Shown: positions 11,638-21,640 of the stretch, piece after piece
How the letters are laid out: every line of letters begins with the position of its first letter
Position numbering within the stretch: the first letter of the stretch is position 1
NCBI GenBank assembly: GCA_029962745.1
Contig: CM057162.1
Coordinates: forward strand, 13,514,026-13,578,025
DNA length: 64,000 bases
DNA from: Echinometra lucunter
Taxonomy: Eukaryota > Echinodermata > Echinoidea > Camarodonta > Echinometridae
Reading direction: 5' to 3'
Notes under the pieces: model-generated
Told to the model about the DNA's origin: nothing
The model's input: the letters and a program-made list of their open reading frames with translations, nothing else
Database searches by the model: none
Program-made: the position numbers and the translations under genes

Positions 11638-12256
11638 TATTACACATTCATACGAAATTATGAGTGCACTTTGAAAAATTATGAATTTGAGGCACTTTTA
11701 TTTTAATGTCACACTGAGTGGAGTGTTCCCATGTTTTATTTTTAACAAAGATGTTTGTTCTTTGTTCACACAAGTTGTCCACATTGGGTACATTTTTTTT
11801 GGGGGGGGGGGGAGGGGGGGGGGGCATGGTAACCTGATTTCATCTTCTACTACTGTATCCAAAAGTGTCAACAATTGTCATGCACCAGGTAATTTTTTTT
11901 TTTGCAAGTTGTACATGTGGCCCCAGTCCCTACCCCTAGCTGCACCACATGAACCTTGTGCAAAATGTGAATTCATCCATAACCACAGATGAGTGTTAAG
12001 CCGCATGGGGCTCTTGTTTGTATTTTTTTTTTTTTTTTTTTTTTGGTCATACACACATTTTCCATGTGCTAATGCTGTTGTAAAATGAAATAGAAATGGA
12101 TAAACATGTATGCTTATCCAAATGTATTCAAAACTTTAGATTTTACCACAGTTTGTGTTATGCCTTTCTAGGTGAAGCATGAATGTTTAATAGTGTTATT
12201 CCATTCTGATATTGCAACATACTGTGAATTTACTCTCACTGTGTTCTTGTTCAAAG

Positions 12257-14538
12257 ATCAACATTGACTTCCACATTGACTACCCAAACGAGTCTGATAA
12301 ATTTTTGAAGAGGTGGGAAGCCAACTTTCGAGAAAAGATAATCTCCATTGGTATGACAGAATACTCCGCAGTCCAGGACCTGATAGCTCAGTATGGAGAA
12401 CATGACAATAGTAAGTGTGATCTCTGGATTTACAAATTCTAGTGTTTGATAATTATCTACCTCTCTTATCTTCTACAGTATTTGAATTGGGGAAATAATG
12501 ACCAAAGCAAAGAAATTAAAAATTTAGAATGAACTGCTGTATACCTTTGTACCTGATTTGTACTAATTGAATTGTATCGCAAGAATTGATGCAGTTCAAT
12601 ATTACAGAAAAGTTTGGCTGAAACACCAGTGAAGCTAACTTTTATTTTGGAATTGAAATGATCGCAACATTACATAACATGCTACTAGCGAATGTCCGTA
12701 GTGATTGCAATGTTATTCATTCTTATTGACATTGTCAATGATTTGGTAATTGCTTACACAAGTATCCCTTTCAGAGCCTTAACCACACAATAATTTAGAA
12801 CCTTTAATAAATACGGTTCAGTTTTTTACATTTTATTTAAAAAATGTTTATTGTTGCTTTCCCCAGGAGATCTCTGCAGTCTGCTGGTACTTATCTACAT
12901 CCTCCATAAACCACTAGGCAAAGGGAAAGGAACAAGTTCATGAGAGGATGCAGTGAAGCATCTCCTGAAGACTGTGCCTGTAAGTATATAATATGAAAAT
13001 AGATACTGAACCGAGAGCCACTGGTTGTACCTATGCCACCTGAGGTTATGCGTCCTTTACTACTTGGTGGTGTTGCAGTATGTGTAACTGAGGGCATCTT
13101 GGTCAGTTCTTCTATCATTATAATGGAATACTCCGGAATAGGTGATCTTTGTTGTGCGTGTCTTCCTATAACATCGATATATGCCAGCTCACAAATGTGT
13201 CTAGAGTCCTGGCCTCCACTATGCTTTCTGGATGGTCATTCTGGTCTTGGACGGTGTGTGGCAGGAAAGAACCCCCCTCCCCTCCCGTATTGCTGTGTGA
13301 TTGTCCTTTCCGAGTTCGAAGTGGAGCTAGTTTTACTTTATTAGAGGTCAGTGTGCTAGGTTGTGGAGCAGGGAGAGGTGTGAAATCTTCCTACCCTGCT
13401 CTGAGGTTGCCAATCAAGGGTCTCGATCATCTGACTGACACTGAATTAAAAATTAAAAAAAACATTAAAAAAAAGTAAGCAGCACTTTTCTGTATTTACT
13501 CCAGCTTCTTGATGTTCTTTTTGTAGTAGGGTCCAAGCACAGGAGGCAGACTCAAGCAGTGGTCTGACAAATTAATGCTCTATTTCCAGGCTTGTCTATT
13601 TCCCCTCTTGATGATTTTAAAGTTAATCTTCAGGTCTCCAGTGGCTTATTAGCAAAGCTGTAAACACTGTTGATGTGACTATCCAAGTTCATGTTTTGCC
13701 GGATAGTAACACCAAGGCAGTATTAACAGAGTATAGTTTGGGGCCATGCAGATATGGTATGATGGATGAAATGGATGTCTACTAAAATGTTTGTCCATAC
13801 TATACCTGTCATTATAAATATTCGTCTCGGCTTTTCCTTTGCTTTGAAAATGGGGATGAAAATGACACGATGAATCAGTTCTTTCTAATCTTAGACATGG
13901 TGCTGGTACAAGCTGGAGGCGCCATCATCCTAACCTTACACAGGTACTTCAAGAGCTGTTTGTGTTCATTGGGAAGTAAAATGATGCCATAACTCAATAT
14001 TGAGCTTTTACCAGGGGCATGCTCCAACGCACACTGAATTAATCTTCCGTGGATGCACATCACTGCTGTTAAAATGTGTTCATGATACACATTCTGCAAT
14101 GCATTTTATTGCCATAATGCATGTCATTTTATTCTTTTTATTCTTTTTCTTATATAATTTGTAGCATTAGTCTAGTCTTAATTTAATTTTCTTTACTTTT
14201 GCTTCCTCTTCCTTTTTCAGACTGGAACCAATGTGGAAGCACTCGCTCAACAAAAGAGCAAAGAACGCAGGCAACCATACCTTGTTGCCGTAGGACAACC
14301 GAAGAATCCAGATCAGTACTTTCTGATGTTGGATAAGGTGCTGGTGCCTGCTGGAGATACAATAGTTCAGGCCACAGACCGGCTGTTCAAAAGTCACTTC
14401 GTCTTCAACGCAGAATACTCCCACAATCTGAAAAATTTCTATGAATTTCTTGCTTCCATGGTGTACGGAGTTCTTCCCGTTAATAGCACAAAGGCAAGCG
14501 TCAGGGCACTCTCTGCCTCCATTGAAAAAATTGTGTAA
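12257..14538 (+). CDS. C-terminal three exons of an uncharacterised animal protein
   Basis: Exons read from splice consensus: 12,257-12,410 (donor gtaagt), 12,867-12,979 (acceptor tttccccag, donor gtaagt) and 14,221-14,538 (acceptor ctttttcag, TAA stop). Phases join cleanly: 154 nt leaves one base, 113 nt completes it, and exon 3 opens on a codon. Product landmarks: NIDFHIDYPNESDKFLKRWE, DLIAQYGEHDN, DLCSLLVLIYILHKP, EDAVKHLLKTVP, then RRQPYLVAVGQPKNPDQ and HFVFNAEYSHNLKNFYEFL. The last part resembles the terminal segment of uncharacterised deuterostome proteins with a 'QPYLVAVG..FVFN.EY' pattern (from memory, no search). Function unknown. Oddity: an in-frame TGA at 12,941-12,943 interrupts exon 2 although coding sense continues on both sides. 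Earlier exons, if any, lie in or before the gap. AATAAA occurs at 14,589. Confidence 0.7.
13200..13720 (-). pseudogene. Antisense LINE reverse-transcriptase fragment in an intron
   Basis: Read on the minus strand, 13,717 downward gives LGVTI, then LDSHINSVYSFANKPLE, and further on a frame with GPYYKKNIKKLE before a stop, then QKSAA. That is the order of the connector after a LINE reverse transcriptase (LGV..D..W..HI..., W.P...KNI..LE..Q). Beyond it, 'ETLDWQP' like wording near 13,405-13,430 fits the usual C-terminal tail. Several stops and frame changes show it is dead. It lies in the intron between exons 2 and 3 of the gene above. CR1/Jockey-like is the best guess. Confidence 0.5.
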
Positions 14539-14588
14539 AATACTACTATATACACACTCAGTATGCATGTCATATTAACCAATTTTCA

Positions 14589-14594
14589 AATAAA
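14589..14594 (+). promoter_or_regulatory. Polyadenylation signal AATAAA
   Basis: Canonical hexamer 50 bp after the TAA stop of the exon ending at 14,538, the expected position for the 3' end of that transcript. No other hexamer lies closer. Confidence 0.5.
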
Positions 14595-15796
14595 TCTGAG
14601 TATGCATTAGATCTCTTTTTTCAAAAAATGTAATAACAAAACTGTTGCAGTTTAAAATGTGTAAAATTGTGATAAATTGTTGAAAATTGAAATTTGACTA
14701 TCATATTCCCCTCACTAGATACATTAGTTTGAAGTAATGAGTAATGTAAAACATCAGCCCGATCTTGCTATCTAAATCTTTTGAAAGTTACTGCAATTTG
14801 TGATTAATGTCAGGAACAAAAACTGTGTTGCAGGTGGTGGTCTCTGTTAGTGAAGTGAAGTTCAATGCCAGTCTTTACATGTCTTCTGTACTTTTTTTTC
14901 TTCCAAATTTAAAGGACCTATTTAATGCAAATGCATGTTGACTTGTGTTGATTTTGTGATACTTTTATCATCACTTATGTGGCCAAATGAATATCTAAAT
15001 ATGTATCAAATATTTTATAATAATTTTTCTGTTATTTTTCTTCAGCAGGCTTAGAAACGCCCCCCCCCCCCCCAAAAAAAAAAAAAAAATCCTCCAAAAC
15101 AAGATTCTGCCCGTGACCTCATCTGTCAATCTCTGCTTAATTACTAATGCAATTGACAAAAGATACTGGAATATACAATTGTCACCTTCCCCCAAAGATG
15201 GGCATCTTCCTACAATAGAGTTGCATGTTTGTACATAATACCAATCAAAATATTTTCAATTTCAATGACATTTGCTATGCTAGGAAAGTTCTACCAATAC
15301 AAGGACAACAAAGGCACAAAGCGGCCATTGTATGGAAACATGCAAGTTATCCTCAGTCTAGGGAGAGGTGCATTCCAGTGTCTTTTGTTAATTAGATTTC
15401 CTTGTGAGCTTTTGCCTACTGTTTGCTGTAGACTTTTTGCGGCATTACATTGACTTACTGTAGACAGGGTTTCAGCAGTCGAACAATTCGAGAGAATGGG
15501 AATGTACATGAAAGATAACTTGAATCGCCCCATGTTGCAATTCATTGATTTATCACACTTCTTTTGAATATGAATTGGCTCTCTAATCAACCTGGTCATC
15601 TGTTGTCATTTGTTGTCATCTTTAGACAGAATTTTGCTCTTCCCCCCAGTATTGTGTGGTTATTTGTTGCCACATGATCTCTAATAGTTGACTTGTTAAT
15701 AGCATCTCTCAGATGGTTCGACTGCCAATACCCAATCTTCAGCGAGTCATTGCCAGTTTTGTATTAATTGTGTAAACATTTCAAAATCAAATTCAT
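14595..15796. other. No gene seen
   Basis: AT-rich, with a C14A16 type junction (15,060-15,089) that is the reverse complement of the T-run/G-run junctions found at several places in the window. Open frames here are short, without recognisable products. Confidence 0.5.
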
Positions 15797-16676
15797 TTAA
15801 GCGTTTAACCGCCGACCGTGCCTGCAGGCACGCTTCCGTGTAATGGAAGCATGTCTTCATGTGACACATTATGAACAGATTAAAAAACACCTAAACTCTT
15901 AGAAATTGGTATCAATAGAAAGTACAGTAAATTTCCGTTATTTTGATTTGTAATTTGATGATTTTTATAAAGTATTTGTTTATTTTTTATGTTGACTAAA
16001 AAGCAGTAAAATTTTGGATCAAAATGATGTAATAATATACACAAAACGTATATAGATTGCCGTGGCCAGTATAAACGCCCTTTAGTATTTATGTTGAGTG
16101 TGTTACAATGGCAATGATTATTAATATAATTAAAACAATAATTTCAATGATAAGAGTAATTCATATTATTACTTATTTGTTATTTACAGGATGTGTAATT
16201 AAAAAGGAACAACAAAAAAGCAACTGGGGGCCCCCGCCCGCTGCCCCTAATATAGGATTTTTTTCCAATTTGGGGGCCCTTTTTTCGCGTGCCGATATTC
16301 ATATTTATCATCATAACTCCAGTTAGGATCAATGGTATTCTTTGATTTTGGTGTCTACATAAAGCTGACAATAAGAGCAATCCCATTAGTAGAATCACAA
16401 TTCCACAAATTTACATCTTTATCACTAAATTGCATATTCTTTTAAAAATACTTTTTTTTTGAAAATTATTATCTGTTTATTTGGTTACAAGAGCAATGCA
16501 TTGAATGAGTTTTCCTTCCCCCAAAAAATCTCACAATAATCTTTAAGCTCCATACTTTCAAAATATGTATGGTTTATTGAACTTTCCTCTATTCAGAATT
16601 TTGTAGTATAGTCTCGAAAACTTGCTGCCAGTTTTCTCATATTTGATTAAAATTAATTCGACTGTTAAACGCTTAA
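15797..16676. mobile_element. TTAA-bounded inverted-terminus element (piggyBac-like MITE)
   Basis: TTAA at 15,797-15,800 and 16,673-16,676 flank an 872-bp interval whose ends are GCGTTTAAC and GTTAAACGC, a perfect 9-bp inverted repeat (13 bp including the TTAA). Just inside the left end is the perfect 14-bp palindrome GTGCCTGCAGGCAC (15,818-15,831) and then a GCTTCC/GGAAGC hairpin. TTAA target duplication is the rule for piggyBac-type elements. No transposase frame is present. The GC-rich left end contrasts with an AT-rich body. Confidence 0.65.
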
Positions 16677-16719
16677 TCATTATTTAAGTAAATAATATAT
16701 TTTTATAAGTATTTTTTAT

Positions 16720-17060
16720 TATGCAGTGATTTGCATGAATTATTAGTTCTAGTATATATGAAGTTGGGTTACAAAATGTGTATTGCAGAAATTTTCCTCA
16801 TTGTAAATTTCATTGGACATATATTATGCACTTCATTTTATGTATAAGTTGATAAAGTGTAAAATATTAATTAAATCTTTAAATATTTGTTATGCAGTGA
16901 TTTGCATAAAGTATCAATATTAGTATATATGAATTTAGGTTACAGATTACATTACCTAAAAATGTCCTCATGAATGTCATTGGACAAATATTATGCATTT
17001 CATTTAATGTACGGTTATGAACTCTCTTTGTAAATACAACACTTGCACCAAAACGCTGAT
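16720..17060 (+). repeat. Diverged tandem duplication, period about 171 bp
   Basis: 'tatgcagtgatttgcat' occurs at 16,720 and 16,891. Both units continue 'agtatatatgaa.tt.gGTTACA', then 'gtcattggacaaatattatgca' and a 'tttcattt.atgta' end. The divergence is visible, so this is an old duplication. AT-rich, no coding sense. Confidence 0.65.
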
Positions 17061-17159
17061 AAATAAAACTCGTGGAATATGAATTTTGAGTCACAGATTG
17101 TTTTTTTTTTTTTAGTTCTACTTTTGTGACGCAAGAATGAGGATGATGCTGGGTGACTA

Positions 17160-17420
17160 AATTTTGTTTAATCCCTACGACTAAATTTTAATCTAAGAAT
17201 ATTTTAATCAACAAGATTAGAATTTAAATTCCATTAGAGTAGATTTCAATCCAATTGGATTGATAATTGTTAATCTAAAGGATTAAGATTTTTAATCTAA
17301 GACCGATTAAGAATTTTTACTCTAACGCTAGATTAATTTTTAATCGACATGGTTTGGTCCCTAATTCTGGATATCTTTAGAGTAAAAAACTAATCTAATA
17401 TATTGGTATTTTAATCGAAG
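17160..17420. repeat. Cluster of ATTAATC/GATTAA motifs in both orientations
   Basis: Within about 260 bp the words 'aatc(t/a)a' and 'gattaa/gattag' recur many times on both strands, including 'tccaattggattga' and 'ttaatctaaaggattaagatttttaatctaa'. It can fold in many ways. It may be subterminal sequence of a DNA transposon or a degraded array. Confidence 0.45.
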
Positions 17421-17540
17421 GAATTTAGAGTGTATCCAGTCAAGATACAGCTCTCATGAATAATGTTATGTACATGTACCATTTTAATGAAACATTCATT
17501 TACCTTGGTTTCCTACTCCTTTAATTCACCATCTGTCCAG

Positions 17541-17708
17541 GTCCAGATTCTAAAGCTAACTCATGTCGAGTGTCCAACACCAGCCTCTTTACAGACCCTA
17601 GCAGAAGCACTGTGTTCCTTGCCAAATCTGACTCAACTGGATCTTTGTGGAATAAAATCTAGTGAGGAGTTCTACTCTACATTGAAAGCAAAGGCATCAA
17701 CCCTGAAG
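17541..17708 (+). CDS. LRR exon of NLR type (two 28-residue repeats)
   Basis: A 168-bp exon (56 codons) between an acceptor ending 'ctgtccag' and the donor 'gtacat', in phase 0 at both ends. 168 is twice 84, the length of one ribonuclease-inhibitor-type leucine-rich repeat exon unit. The product runs VQILKLTHVECPTPASLQTL, then AEALCSLPNLTQLDLCGI, then FYSTLKAKASTLK. 'LAEALCSLPNLTQLDL' is the classic RI-type repeat used in NACHT-LRR receptors, a family greatly expanded in sea urchins. In such proteins the LRR region is the presumed ligand sensor. No other LRR exon is visible nearby, so this is a lone exon, a gene remnant, or one end of a gene interrupted by the LINE block downstream. Confidence 0.7.
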
Positions 17709-18551
17709 GTACATGTGTGTATTGTACTTTATTGCCATAGTGCCATAAGGAGTACTAATAAAGACAAATGCAATGACTTTTATTACTATGATATGTTACT
17801 TCTTTATGCTGTTACGGAACCTGCTTTATGATTTATATTGATATTGCAGTTCAAGTACAGAGAGAAATGTAATATGAAGAGTTTGTTACATACATGCATG
17901 GCGTACAGATTTGTTGCATTGAAACTGTTCTCTACCATGTAAACTTCACCTTCATATGTTGGCTGCATATATAGAAGTAATTTGGTTTTGATAGAAGTTT
18001 TTCCCTTTAAATTCAGCTGGGGGGGGGGGGGGAGGAATTGGGTGTGAAAGGGAAATTTGATCAAAGTGAAATTAAAACCTAATAAAAAGATACTTAGATA
18101 ATTCTCATTACCTGATTCCCAGATACAATTTAGTTGGCAGTGCTTGAAATAAAATAAATTTTTAACCTTATGAGGTAACGGTATAATGGAAATGGAATTC
18201 CTATGTATCTTTAATCATGTACGATACATGAAAATATTTTATTTGAATTGGCCTTCATTAAAAATGGAAGGCCAAATATTTATTCTTATTTCTTGTAAAA
18301 TTCTGTAAAGTCATAGTATTTTTTAAGGTGCAGGGGTTGGTTTTCTTTTTTTTGGGGGGGGGAGGCTGAGGGAGGTCTCAAAAGCATACTTTAGGTTAGA
18401 AAGCTAGGAGAATAAAACATGAGCTTCCTTTAATATTTTTGAAAATTCACAGATATGTTGATATTTATATATATCATGGATCAGAAATTAATCCTTTAGT
18501 GATTGGATTGAAGACCTTCATGTGATCAAATGTATTCCTACCTAATTCAGA
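17709..18551. other. No gene seen
   Basis: Intron-like AT-rich sequence after the LRR exon. It contains G-runs at 18,019-18,032 and 18,354-18,363, the second directly after a T8 run. Confidence 0.5.
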
Positions 18552-19334
18552 ATGTCGCCTGCATGTCATACTATTGGGAAAGTGACGTCAACTTTTATGA
18601 CAACATTTTATGATGACGTACTGTTTAGTATCATGGAGCTTTCGATAAGACATGAAATACAATCAATGAATCGACGACTGGGAGAGGTAGAGGCACTAGC
18701 ACAACACAACTCATCACAAATTGAAAGTATCAAGAAGGAAATTCCTAGTGTCCGCTCTGCTCTTGAGGATGAAATCCGCAATCTGAAAGAAAAACTCACA
18801 CAAATGGAAATTCATAACAGAAAATCCAATCTGTTATTCTATGGAGTCCAGGAACAGCAAGGAGAGAATGTCTATGATGTGCTTACCAAGGTTTTCATCG
18901 ATCTTGGTGTCGCGGAAGACAAGGCTCGGAACATCAAGTTGATAAATGCCCACCGTCTCCCCCGCCGCAACCCTCAGGCAACATCATCACCCCCTCCGAT
19001 CATTGCTAAGTTCTGTTTCATGACTGATCGAGATTTGGTTCTGTCATCGTTCGAGATGAAGCAACGGTCCAAGACGCGGGATCCATATCAGGCACAGACA
19101 GCACCCCTGACAGCATCCGCAGTACCATCTCAAGAATTCAACCGTCTGACGGTGCGAACCGACCTGCCCCCAAACCTGAAGGCGCACAGAGGCCATCTCG
19201 CTCAAGTTGCGTACAAACTTAGAAAGGAAAAAAATCTGTCTACAAGGATCAAGCTACAAGGTGTGAAAGTAATATTGGAATGGAAAGAGAAAGGCACAAC
19301 AGCGTGGAAGCTACACGAGGAAGGAACATCGTAA
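18552..19334 (+). CDS. LINE ORF1 protein, L1 type (coiled coil, RRM, C-terminal domain)
   Basis: 260 codons, intact. Residues about 28-92 are heptad-like and charged (a trimerising coiled coil is expected). Residues 93-175 look like the L1-ORF1 RRM, with RKSNLLFYGV and INAHRLPRR, then IIAKFCFMTDRDLVL. Residues about 195-252 match the C-terminal domain (VRTDLPPNLKAHRGHLAQVA, then a basic stretch). Such proteins bind the LINE RNA and act as nucleic-acid chaperones. The start could be ATG 18,552 or, more in keeping with family length, ATG 18,633 (MELSIRHEIQ). Its partner is probably the ORF2 that begins 4.3 kb downstream on the same strand. That pairing is inference, because a minisatellite lies between them. 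Confidence 0.8.
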   Translation: MSPACHTIGKVTSTFMTTFYDDVLFSIMELSIRHEIQSMNRRLGEVEALAQHNSSQIESIKKEIPSVRSALEDEIRNLKEKLTQMEIHNRKSNLLFYGVQEQQGENVYDVLTKVFIDLGVAEDKARNIKLINAHRLPRRNPQATSSPPPIIAKFCFMTDRDLVLSSFEMKQRSKTRDPYQAQTAPLTASAVPSQEFNRLTVRTDLPPNLKAHRGHLAQVAYKLRKEKNLSTRIKLQGVKVILEWKEKGTTAWKLHEEGTS

Positions 19335-19939
19335 TAACCTGAAATTGATATGAGATATGAGAAATAAGCAACATCATAATGAGGAATGAGATATGAGCAA
19401 CATCAATCCGAAACTTGGATGTAATTGGAATGCAGACTATATACAAGGAGTGAAAGTGAACTCATCGCAGTGTTTTGTTTGTGTTTTTTTTTTTTTTTTT
19501 TTTAATCGACTGAAAAATCATCATAATCAAGAGGAAGTAATGGATCAATAGATTTCCTGAAGCCGTATCCTTTTTTCATCTTTTGATGCAGAAATCACTC
19601 GCAATGAATTCATAAACTGATCATGTAAAATCAGTTTAAACTTATCTCCACTATCATGTACAGAAGTAACTTCGATATTGCTAAAGATGCATGAAGTTCA
19701 ATCTTCCATCGTCCTATAGGTATCATATCATATTTTACTTTAATTCCCCTTATTTAGAATTCAACAACTTTTGCAATTTACTGGAAAGTATTCATCGGTT
19801 TAACTGAATATTGGTACTTTATATACCATACAATTAAAAAAAGAAAAAAGAAAAGAAAAACATCATGTGTAAGCTATATAGCAATCAGTCGTCACTGTTA
19901 GTTGGTCATGTCAAGATTATGAAAATAAAGAAAAGAAAA
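19335..19939. other. Inter-ORF spacer, left part
   Basis: No coding sense. It begins with 'gatatgaga(t/a)' near-repeats at 19,349-19,398 and includes a T21 run at 19,483. It leads into the minisatellite. Confidence 0.5.
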
Positions 19940-21640
19940 AGATAATTGACTGTGTATATATTCTGCTTTATTATGCGCATGGAGACTGAATATTGACTGT
20001 TTGTATTCCATATTTTTTTCCATATATTTCTATATATGGAAATTAAATATTGACTGTTTACATGGTTCATATTCTATATCACATATTCACAGAATATTGA
20101 AAAGTATATTGTCAGTTTATGCATTCCAATATATCTACATATATAGAAACTTAATATTCGCCAGTTCGTATTCCATATCATACATTTACTGAAAAGGGAT
20201 ATGAACTACTTACGCATTCTACTTCATACTTTTACATACATAGAAGAAAACTGAATGTTGACAGTTTGTATTCATACATTTACATAACAGTAATATGAAT
20301 GCTGAAAAGGGTATTGGTTGTGTATGTATTCTACTTCATATACATGTATTTATATATGTGCAAATTGAATATCGACTATTTACATGGTTTATATCACATA
20401 TCACATATTTACATTTCTAAATATGGAAATTGAATATTGACTGTTTATAAAGTCTATATTCTATATCACATATTTACGGAATACTGAAAAGGGATATTGT
20501 CTGTTTATGCATTCCATTTCATATGTTTATATATACAGAAACTGAATATAGAGTATTTGTATTCCGTATCACACATCTACTGAAAATGAACATGGACTGC
20601 TTATACATGCTACTTCATACTTTTACATGCATACATGGAAATTGAATGTTGACTTTTTGGATTCCATATCATATATTTATATAGCATTATGAATGCTGAA
20701 ATGGGGTATTGACGGTGTATGTATTCTACTTCATATATTTATACATATGGAAATTACATGGTTTATATTCCATATCACATATATACATAATTATGAATGC
20801 TGGAAAGGGATATTGACTGCTGTGCATTCCACTACATATATCTATATATATGTGATGGAATGCACATTGCATTCCATATTACACATTTACTGAAAAGGGA
20901 TATAAGGACTGTTTATGCATGCTACTCTATACTTATACATATGCGAAATTGAATGTTGACTGTTTGTATTCATACATTTTCATAACAGTGATATGAATGC
21001 TGAATAGGGGTATTGGCTGTGTATGTATTTTACTTCATATACATGGATTTATATATATATATATATGGAAATTGAATATTGACTGTTTCCATGGTTTATA
21101 TGCCATATCACATATTTACATAAAATGAATGCTGAAAAGGGATATCGACTATTTATGCATTCCACTTCATATATTTACGTAACAGAAACTGAATATTGAG
21201 TATTTGTATTTCATATCACACATCTACTGAAAAAGGATATGGACTGCTTATGTATGCTACTTCATACTTTTACATACATAATGGAAATTGAATGTTTTGT
21301 ATTCCATACCATATATTTACATAACATTATGAATGCTTGAAAAGGATATTGACTGTGTATATATTCTACTTCATATATTTACATAAACATAAACTGAATA
21401 CTGAATGTTACATGATTACGAATGCTTAAAAAGGATATTGACCGTTCATGCATTCCACAACATATGTTTACATCATTATATGGAAACTGAATATTCGAAG
21501 CTTATATTCCACATTACACATTTACTGAAAAGGGATATGGACTGCTTATGTATGCTACTCCATACCTTGACATACTTATATTTACATATATGGAAATTGA
21601 ATGTTTACTATTTGTATTCCATATCTCATCCGAATACTGC
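19940..21640 (+). repeat. Higher-order minisatellite: five ~335-bp units, each of three monomers
   Basis: About 15 monomers of 90-150 bp, each with 'tgaaaagggatattgact' followed by 'tatgcattc.acttcatat.tttaca' and 'ggaaattgaatattgactgt'. Three subtypes cycle in fixed order. Subtype 1 ('gtgtatgtattctacttcatat') is near 19,945, 20,307, 20,696, 21,000 and 21,335. Subtype 2 ('tttatgcattccacttcatat') is near 20,093, 20,486, 20,800, 21,131 and 21,424. Subtype 3 ('cttatgcatgctacttcatac') is near 20,192, 20,580, 20,891, 21,228 and 21,528. Average spacing of like subtypes is 333-348 bp. Short open frames in it are by-products. It sits between LINE ORF1 and ORF2. Confidence 0.85.

Noticed and set aside
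14167..14568. 133-codon frame on the minus strand
   Set aside because: Antisense shadow of the terminal exon at 14,221-14,538, which has splice sites and family-like sequence.
19940..21640. CRISPR-like appearance of regularly spaced repeats
   Set aside because: Monomers are contiguous and diverged, with no unique spacers and no cas genes; the DNA is animal. It is a minisatellite.
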